NCBI GenBank assembly: GCA_930989305.1
Contig: CAKNLF010000014.1
Location: 1 to 35,703, forward strand
Reading direction: 5' to 3'
DNA from: an uncultured Roseburia sp.
Lineage (GTDB): Bacteria; Bacillota; Clostridia; Lachnospirales; Lachnospiraceae
Length of the DNA stretch: 35,703 bases
Within the stretch, counting starts at the first letter, position 1; each line of letters begins with the position of its first letter. The notes beneath the pieces are model-generated. The model worked only from the letters and a program-made list of their open reading frames with translations. It did not search any database and was not told where the DNA came from. The position numbers were made by a program, and so were the translations under genes. Shown here piece by piece: positions 29,914-35,703 of this stretch.

Positions 29914-31716
29914 CTATCTTGGCTCATTGCATATCATCCTGATATCGTTATTCAGCTGACTGTTTCGTTTATACCGATTCCAAAGACGTTTTATTACATC
30001 TTTATAATAATTCAGATCACTTTTCAGATAATCCGATGGAGCCAGCGTCCGCTGTTCCTCCTCCGCTTTGTACAGCGCGCTTTCAAAACAATATCCCAAG
30101 ACTTCATCTCCGATTATGGAGAAAATTTCCATAAAAATCTCTTCTTCATCCGGCAGGTTTGCGAAGATCAGCTTTTCCATATCTCCCATACCCCTGATTA
30201 CAATTTTCAGTTCATCCGTATTATTCAGCATACCGGCTATTGTCTCATATGTAAAAACACCATAATGAATCTTACAAAGAAACGTAACACATGCGAACTG
30301 AAATGTCCTGCCGTTTTTCATCATGGGCAAAACCGTTTTCTCATCATAACCGCTGTCCTTAATGTAAGTTTTGACAAATTTATCATAATAATATGAGATT
30401 TTTAAAAGATCGGCAATTACTCCTGCTTTTGCCTCGGAGCCAAAAATAGAATAATAATATTCATCGTTATACATTCTCTGAGAATTGCTCCGCGCAGATC
30501 CCGGCATCTACAAAACCGCGGCAAGCCCCAGTTTTCCCACCTGTTCTATTGTTGCGGTCTGAAACGGCTGGGAGTACTGTTTCGGAGTCTTATCCCCTTT
30601 TTTGGTAATATAATACACATGATATCGTTTCAGCTGATCTTTCAGCTCTATCTGTTCCGGTGTATTGGCTTTCAAATCAGCTTTTTTTATTGGTTTTTGA
30701 GAATTGGTCGCCTCCGCAATCCCCAAAGCGAATCTATTCTTTATCTGGCTTGTAGTGCCTTCCGATTTGATAACCTTGCACTGCAAATAAAAGTCTTTTT
30801 CAATATCAATCGTTCCGATACGATTCGTTGTCTGTCCCCCATTTACAATAGAAAAATTCCAGAGCTTTATCTCTTTTCCGTCAATTTTATAATCATCACA
30901 AATGATCACAATACCATTATTTTTGTACCAGAAATTTTCCGGTTCATTATGTATGGTTTCTTCTATACCCATATCTACAGCCTTTTGTCTGACATAATAC
31001 CGCAAGTTCATTCCAAGAAGACCATTTCTTCTTCTGTTTTGAAGATCCTGCAATGATAAGGCTGATATGTTCACAATGATCGAATCTTTGTATTTCAAAT
31101 AATTGTCTGTATCATCGATTGTGATCTTATCATAATCCACACATAGTTTTCCATTATCACACAGCTCTATCTGCGCCTCAATATCAGAGCGAAAATTCAG
31201 CTCCAGATCATATTTTTCAAAATAGCTGCCCATGGATTTAGCCAATTTATTCTGTTCGCGCTTATTTTTAGGTTGATAAGACGTAAAAAATACAATCCGG
31301 ATGCTTCCATTACCCTCCATTTGACTGGAAGCGTTTCTATATGCGGAAACAACCTTTTCATTAAATTCCGAAATTTTATTATTTTGAAGTTTTTTTAATG
31401 TCTCATTGATTTTGTATAATTCCCCGGCAACATGGTCCGCTCCCAGCTCCGTGCTTTCGTAAAACTTACTTTGTACAACGATCATATCATTGCTCTCACT
31501 GGTCGGATCATTAAAAATCGCATCTATTCCCCCGTCCTTTGCGCCGTCTGTTAATTATTCTTCCACTGCATCCTGGTCAAATGCGGTTCCCGCCTCACTA
31601 AAGAAAAAATACTTTATACACAGCATAGTAAAAATATGATAATTTTGATAATTCCTATATACCGGATACTTTTCTCTAAATCTTTCAATGTGATACTCAA
31701 AAAACCCTTGGCTCAT
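29914..31716 (-). pseudogene. AIPR (abortive infection phage resistance) family gene with two in-frame stops
   Basis: Reading from ATG 31716, with AGGAGG 7 nt upstream, gives one continuous 600-codon frame interrupted by TAA at 31555-31557 (codon 54) and TAG at 30508-30510 (codon 403). Both sides are in the same frame, so these are nonsense codons, not frameshifts. Conserved AIPR segments are present throughout. They are DGGIDAIF and VVQSK (codons about 61-84, resembling a PD-(D/E)xK site), NFWYKNNGIVIICDDY, WNFSIVNGGQTTNRI, NSQKPIKKADLK, and PGSARSNSQRM after the second stop. The full length matches the family. Both stops could derive from Gln codons by a single C-to-T change. It is most likely a pseudogene; readthrough cannot be excluded. 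It is AT-rich compared with neighbours and lies next to the McrBC-like pair. Confidence 0.85.
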
Positions 31717-31990
31717 TCGTTTGCCTCCTCTTTTGTACTGCTATTTATAATATACTAATTATGTATTATATTCCTCATTTTGGCAAGATCCACAACCATT
31801 CCATTTCCGCAAGGTTTCCATTTGACTATGTTCTACAAAAATCATGTTTTAGGAGACTCATTTATTTACCTGGATATTTAAGAATTGCTGCCCGCAGCAG
31901 ACGTCTTATCTTCCGGCCGGATATTCTTGTATAGATTTTCTGCTCGATTCCCTTAAATGATATTTTAAATGGATAGTTCTATTTCAAACA
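31717..31990. other. AT-rich intergenic region
   Basis: This contains the AIPR upstream region: a TATAAT on the minus strand at 31770-31765 with a poor TTGTGG -35 at a 19-nt spacing. No convincing gene is seen. A 38-codon open stretch on the minus strand ending at 31862 (with RRLLRAAILKYPGK) may be a remnant of an older gene. Confidence 0.4.
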
Positions 31991-32039
31991 AAAAAACTTA
32001 CCGACTTTCCCGTTCGTTCTGAAAATCAGTAAGTTTTTT
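31991..32039 (-). terminator. terminator after the decayed small ORF
   Basis: Arms 31991-32009 and 32021-32039 pair over 19 bp on the minus strand with G-U pairs only as imperfections and end in a T-run. It starts 1 bp after the stop of the decayed ORF, suggesting that ORF was once a real gene. Confidence 0.85.
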
Positions 32040-32040
32040 A

Positions 32041-32400
32041 TTATTGATGCAATGCTTTTCTCAATAGGCAAAATGGAATGCCGGCAATTATATTTTGCCC
32101 CTGATACTTTTCCTTGATCTTGTCAGTGAAACTATATACGCTATATGCTACCTGCATCGTAAATTCACAATTGGGATATTTAAATGCAAAGTTTCTCTTA
32201 TTGTTTAAAAATTGGGGGATTTTCTATCAACACCTTCAAAGACACCATAGTTTTGTTCAATAAGGGGGGGGGGCTGCTACATACATAGCAATATGCTTTT
32301 TCTCTGCAGCAATCTTACCTGTTTCTACAATTCTTCTTAATGAAGAAGTTATGATCATATCCATATCATCCGGCAATATATCGACTCATTCTTTCAAATG
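32041..32400 (-). pseudogene. decayed small gene with G10 tract
   Basis: On the minus strand, three open segments in different frames join into one protein-like reading. The first is DILPDDMDMIITSSLRRIVE and onward to a C10 run. The second is EQNYGVFEGVDRK. The third is FLNNKRNFAFKYPNC, then CEFTMQVAYSVYSFTDKIK, ending in TAA at 32041-32043. A frameshift falls at the homopolymer (one base fewer restores the frame) and another near 32213-32222. An in-frame TGA lies at 32386-32388 near the apparent 5' end, and the start is lost against the bile salt hydrolase gene. I do not recognise the family. The intact terminator immediately downstream supports a former gene. Confidence 0.55.
32264..32273. 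repeat. homopolymeric G10 tract
   Basis: Ten consecutive G on the plus strand (C10 in the sense of the decayed ORF). Such tracts slip during replication and can switch frames. It is exceptional in this otherwise AT-rich stretch. Confidence 0.9.
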
Positions 32401-32410
32401 CGATACAGGA

Positions 32411-33382
32411 TCACAAAAAGTGGATATCCTCCTCTAATGGCAGCTCATAAGAGATCAGTTCGCTTCCGTCTATGTTTTGTTTTCTCATATCTACTGCCTG
32501 TATCCTGTGATTGTCATAGGTCTTAAAATAGTAAACGCCGCTGCATGCGTTGACGCAGCATGAGTAGGTCGTGATGTCCTCCCGACCCTCTTCAGTGAGA
32601 ACCATGCCCCGCACCATAGCCACACTGTCCAGGATATGGAAAAACTGGGACACATTTGTCTCCTCCCTTCGGGGTGCTCTGGAATTCCATTTCAAAAAAG
32701 CGGCCCGCACAAATCTGGAGGCCGGAGAGGCATCTCCCGGAAGTCCGATCGCTCCCATACCCTGCCCGAAAGGCTCCATGTCCACGCCAGCGCCAAACCG
32801 ATTCTTCGCAGCTTGGGCCGTCAGGTTCAGATACTGCCGCATATTCATAAGATGAAAGGGAAACGGTGGATTGTTTGTCAGTACTCCAAAAGGATTTTTA
32901 TAAAGCTGCACTCCCTCCTTCACCGGCTCAACTACCCATGCCTCTTCCCGGTCCGCCAGCATAAAATGCAAAGGGGCCAAAGGCACTTCCGGCGAAAAAG
33001 GAATCCCCGCCAAATCCGTCTGCTCCAGATATCTCACAGCCTCCTTTACCGATGCGCATTGTCCCAGTATCCAGGGAATCACCTCGTAAGGCGTTACCTG
33101 ATATTTCTTTTTTCCATCCACAGGATAGCATGCATTTCCCGGGAAATTCAGTCCGGCCATACAGAGCCCTTTCTCATTGACCGCCTCGGCATACATGGGG
33201 CTGTCCGCCATCACGGATGCCATACCGATCATGCTGTAATGCTGACGCAAAGGTTCCACTCTCTTAAACGTAAAGGGATAATTTCTCGGCGTTATGACTA
33301 CCTGTTCTCCAAAAGAATACTCCAGATCCAGATTTCTTCCAAAATAAAAATCACCATTTTCGTATGTAATACAGGTACACAT
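32411..33382 (-). CDS. bsh: choloylglycine (bile salt) hydrolase
   Basis: About 323 residues of the Ntn-hydrolase choloylglycine hydrolase family, cutting glycine or taurine from conjugated bile acids. ATG 33382 is chosen over 33388 because AGGAGG is 8 nt away (only 2 nt from 33388). Removal of Met then exposes the N-terminal nucleophile Cys2, as the family requires. Other active-site segments are FGRNLD (Arg16, Asp19), GLNFPGNACY, LTNNPPFPFH and SPASRFVRAAF. The overall pattern matches clostridial bile salt hydrolases better than penicillin V acylases. No signal peptide is present. It stands alone between the decayed ORF and a FokI-like nuclease, and indicates a gut habitat. Confidence 0.92.
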   Translation of the reverse strand: MCTCITYENGDFYFGRNLDLEYSFGEQVVITPRNYPFTFKRVEPLRQHYSMIGMASVMADSPMYAEAVNEKGLCMAGLNFPGNACYPVDGKKKYQVTPYEVIPWILGQCASVKEAVRYLEQTDLAGIPFSPEVPLAPLHFMLADREEAWVVEPVKEGVQLYKNPFGVLTNNPPFPFHLMNMRQYLNLTAQAAKNRFGAGVDMEPFGQGMGAIGLPGDASPASRFVRAAFLKWNSRAPRREETNVSQFFHILDSVAMVRGMVLTEEGREDITTYSCCVNACSGVYYFKTYDNHRIQAVDMRKQNIDGSELISYELPLEEDIHFL

Positions 33383-33388
33383 GTCCAT

Positions 33389-33518
33389 TGCCTCCTTTTT
33401 TATTTTCAGTATCTGTCGCAGAGCGGCTTTCTATAACATTATCCTGCCACAAAATTATACTAATAATTCGCACTATGTAAGTTCAAGTTTTTTTCTATTA
33501 TTTTCTATGATTTATACA
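33389..33518 (-). promoter_or_regulatory. upstream region of the bile salt hydrolase gene
   Basis: A TATAAT on the minus strand at 33459-33454 lies 72 nt before the ATG. A TTGAAC sits 21 nt farther upstream, too far for an ideal promoter, so an activator or a cryptic -35 may be used. No terminator is obvious after the nuclease gene. Confidence 0.45.
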
Positions 33519-35561
33519 CTATCCCAATCCCTTTTCTATTGCACGTGCCAATGCCCGAAGTCTATTTACGGTTCTTTTTTCATTTTTCAATATATATGTT
33601 ATGTTCTCTGCAGAAGATACTGTATTCACTGGATTTAATACACCTATATCGCTTTGCGACAAGGTTTCAAATACATCCAATAATTCTTCTAAGGATGGCG
33701 AAACATCGGTATTTCGCAGCAATAAGTACATATCACGGGCAGAAAGACTCCCCAACATATCTTGCTCCTTTTCAAACATGGAAACTACATATGCAATAAT
33801 CTCCATCTCCCTCTGTCTGGCAGCTATAAGTTCTTTAAGACGTGAAAATCCATCAGGAACTTGAAAGATAAGCGCGATTTCTTGTAAGCTTAACCCCAAT
33901 GAATCAGACATTCTTGCAATTTCAATTAATTCTGTATCCGTAATTAATGCAAACCCTTTCTTACTGGCATGATTTCGTATAGTATCGCCACTAAATCCCG
34001 GTCCAACAATTGCGACATAATCTGCATTATTTTTTTCTTTATGTGTATCTATTGCCACATCACTTATGTCACTATGCGATACGCTTCCGTTAGATTTTGA
34101 CTTACCGTCTACTATCGCTATAATGCTTTTTCCTTCATTATCTTTCCAGCGTACAATTACATCTGTATCACCTGATCCACCAATTCGTTTTGCATGAAAG
34201 CCCATAAGCTTAAAGATATTGGCAATAGCTTCTTCAAATGCAACTCCAGAAGCTTTCCCTTCTGCACTAGGATCAAGTGAAGCTGTGTGTAATTGTTCAA
34301 AAATCTGCTCATTTTTATCTGTTAACGTGTCGGAAAAGTCTATACAGCTATTTTCTGCACTTATTTCTTCTGTTGTTTCACAAGCACTTTCTTCTAAGGG
34401 CAGTTCAGCAACAAAGCATTTGCCTAATGATGTAGATCTTAAATGCAAATATTGAGGTTCTTCCAAAAGTCCTGCTTCAAGTAAAAATCCTGCAATCCAC
34501 CTAGCTTTTTCAGTATTTAATCCATATAATTTTGCCTGAGCATAAAGTTCATTTCGTACAGTATCATTTTCTGCCGCTTTAATCATTTCTCCTACAAAAC
34601 GCATATGAGCATGAAGAATCCGCACAAAATCTAAATCATCACCTGTCTCACACCATGCTTTCGCTGCAGGTGTTGCAATATAAATATTCCGTCCAACTTC
34701 TTCTATAATCCCCGATGCTTTTAGAAAAGGAAGCATTGATTCAGCGCTACTCTTTTTAAGGTTGAACTCATTTTCAACAAATTGAAATAAATCGGCCCTA
34801 GAAACTCTCTCTAAAGCAAATTGAGTGAGTAGACGCAGATTATCAATTCGATTCGGGCTAGGAACCCAAATATTATATGTACTGCGTTTTTTATGCAGCT
34901 CAGGCATTTCCTCTAAACGCTGCAGTAATATTTCAATTTCATATGGTGGATCCGAAATTACTATATCATTTGTCATTGTTTCAAAAGAATCAATAATATC
35001 TGGGGATACAAGTCGCCAACTCTTAAGTGCATTGTAGCCTTCTTCTGTTACTTGCCACTTTCTATTCCCAATACCTTGAATTAATTCCAGAACTTCTAAC
35101 CAATCCAATCTTTTTCTTGTATTACTACAATTAGCCCAATCCAGATGATAATTCTTACAAATCTTTGCATCGATTTCCTGAACAGTCCCCGGTTCTACTG
35201 CTAAAATTTCAAGGACTTCTCCAAACAGTCGAAACTTATTCTGTATGAGATCAGCTAAATGTCTTTTTGTCAAATCATTGCAAAATGCAAGACCAACATC
35301 CGTAAGATACAAGCTTCCTGCACAGTTACTTACAAGCCCAATACTTTTCAAAAAAGGTGCATAATCACGCCATAGTTTTGGTGTAGATATGCCTTGCAAC
35401 TCTGGCTGGATATCAAGATCAGTTGCTTCTCCTAATCTGAGCAATTCTACTAATTGTTTTACCAACGAAAAATATTCCTGTTTTCCACCTGACAAATCAG
35501 GAATTGACCATGATTTTTTCCGCCATTCGCTCTTCTGAAATTGAATATCTGTTAAAGACAT
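33519..35561 (-). CDS. FokI-like restriction nuclease with winged-helix domains
   Basis: About 680 residues. Residues 1-400 contain several winged-helix-like units; the first has LWRDYAPFLKSIGLV followed by LYLTDVGLAF, closely resembling the FokI recognition domain. A PD-(D/E)xK nuclease domain lies at about 435-560: FEEAIANIFKLMGF, then GGSGDTDVI (Asp467) and IVDGKSK (Asp485, Lys487). This spacing is like FokI Asp450/Asp467/Lys469. A C-terminal helical region follows. The ATG 35561 (MSLTDIQ) has GGGGG 7 nt upstream; an upstream ATG at 35603 lacks a site and lies next to a -10 box. No methyltransferase is in the window, though one could lie beyond the right edge. The gene is AT-rich compared with the rest, suggesting transfer. 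Confidence 0.82.
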   Translation of the reverse strand: MSLTDIQFQKSEWRKKSWSIPDLSGGKQEYFSLVKQLVELLRLGEATDLDIQPELQGISTPKLWRDYAPFLKSIGLVSNCAGSLYLTDVGLAFCNDLTKRHLADLIQNKFRLFGEVLEILAVEPGTVQEIDAKICKNYHLDWANCSNTRKRLDWLEVLELIQGIGNRKWQVTEEGYNALKSWRLVSPDIIDSFETMTNDIVISDPPYEIEILLQRLEEMPELHKKRSTYNIWVPSPNRIDNLRLLTQFALERVSRADLFQFVENEFNLKKSSAESMLPFLKASGIIEEVGRNIYIATPAAKAWCETGDDLDFVRILHAHMRFVGEMIKAAENDTVRNELYAQAKLYGLNTEKARWIAGFLLEAGLLEEPQYLHLRSTSLGKCFVAELPLEESACETTEEISAENSCIDFSDTLTDKNEQIFEQLHTASLDPSAEGKASGVAFEEAIANIFKLMGFHAKRIGGSGDTDVIVRWKDNEGKSIIAIVDGKSKSNGSVSHSDISDVAIDTHKEKNNADYVAIVGPGFSGDTIRNHASKKGFALITDTELIEIARMSDSLGLSLQEIALIFQVPDGFSRLKELIAARQREMEIIAYVVSMFEKEQDMLGSLSARDMYLLLRNTDVSPSLEELLDVFETLSQSDIGVLNPVNTVSSAENITYILKNEKRTVNRLRALARAIEKGLG

Positions 35562-35611
35562 ATTGATACCCCCATTGATTCTATCGCTTAAATTTTTCTT
35601 CATTATATGAA

Positions 35612-35617
35612 ATTATA
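35612..35617 (-). promoter_or_regulatory. -10 box upstream of the FokI-like gene
   Basis: TATAAT on the minus strand 51 nt before ATG 35561, with no clear -35. Transcription starting about 7 nt downstream would leave ATG 35603 without a ribosome site, supporting the later start. Confidence 0.45.
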
Positions 35618-35703
35618 GCAACTGATTTATAAGTAATAATATGATACTTTGTAAGCGCCAAATATTAATGCGGTCAGATACAAAATTACCCCAGCCCTTT
35701 GCG

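Noticed and set aside
29914-30507. A separate 197-residue protein downstream of the AIPR gene.
   Set aside because: It is in the same frame as the AIPR gene after a single TAG and begins with the conserved PGSARSN segment, so it is the C-terminal part of that gene, not an independent one.
31862-31978. A possible 38-codon gene remnant on the minus strand.
   Set aside because: It has no start, no recognisable family and no link to neighbouring signals. It is too short to support.
35613-35703. An open reading stretch on the minus strand at the right edge (AKGWGNFVSDRINIWR type).
   Set aside because: It could be the tail of an upstream gene, but only 29 codons are visible and it contains the -10 box of the FokI-like gene. 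It cannot be called.

Overview
The window looks like chromosome from a gut-associated Lachnospiraceae-type Clostridium. The signs are strong AGGAGG ribosome sites, sigma-A type promoters (TTGACA / TATAAT), a coenzyme B12-dependent class II ribonucleotide reductase, an EFR1-type flavodoxin-ferredoxin and a bile salt hydrolase. This assignment is inferred from gene content only. No rRNA, tRNA or CRISPR array was seen.

Region 1 (1-11,600) is a minus-strand catabolic cluster divergent from a LysR regulator. In transcription order it encodes a DASS/SLC13 carboxylate permease, a CocE/NonD-like hydrolase with Cys in place of the catalytic Ser, an isocitrate-lyase-superfamily lyase, a MmgE/PrpD protein, a PrpF-type isomerase, aconitase-like large and small subunits, a metallo-beta-lactamase-fold lactonase-like protein and a URO-D-family protein. 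A further gene starts at the left edge. The set resembles the lower half of the methylcitrate cycle, or the methylitaconate isomerase / dimethylmaleate hydratase / dimethylmalate lyase end of nicotinate fermentation. It has neither a citrate-synthase-type gene nor the upper nicotinate genes. I infer uptake and cleavage of an unidentified branched di- or tricarboxylate. A strong terminator separates the permease/hydrolase pair from the enzyme genes.

Region 2 (11,600-21,600) holds accessory and housekeeping genes: an MFS exporter, an Old-Yellow-Enzyme-type flavoprotein broken by an internal deletion, and nrdJ under a promoter carrying two correctly spaced NrdR boxes. A methyltransferase with an EFR1 protein follows. 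A four-gene unit (cupin, lipoprotein rhodanese, alpha/beta hydrolase, exonuclease) is preceded by unusual degenerate repeats.

Region 3 (21,600-25,600) has a large lipoprotein of unknown function with a clear promoter and operator-like inverted repeat, and a second ArsB/SLC13-type permease.

Region 4 (25,600-35,703) is a defence island. It contains an McrBC-like pair (coiled-coil AAA+ ATPase plus DUF2357/PD-(D/E)xK nuclease) and an AIPR-family gene interrupted by two in-frame stops. A decayed small ORF with a G10 tract, an intact bile salt hydrolase and a FokI-like nuclease with winged-helix domains follow. The AIPR and FokI-like genes are visibly more AT-rich than the rest, consistent with transfer.
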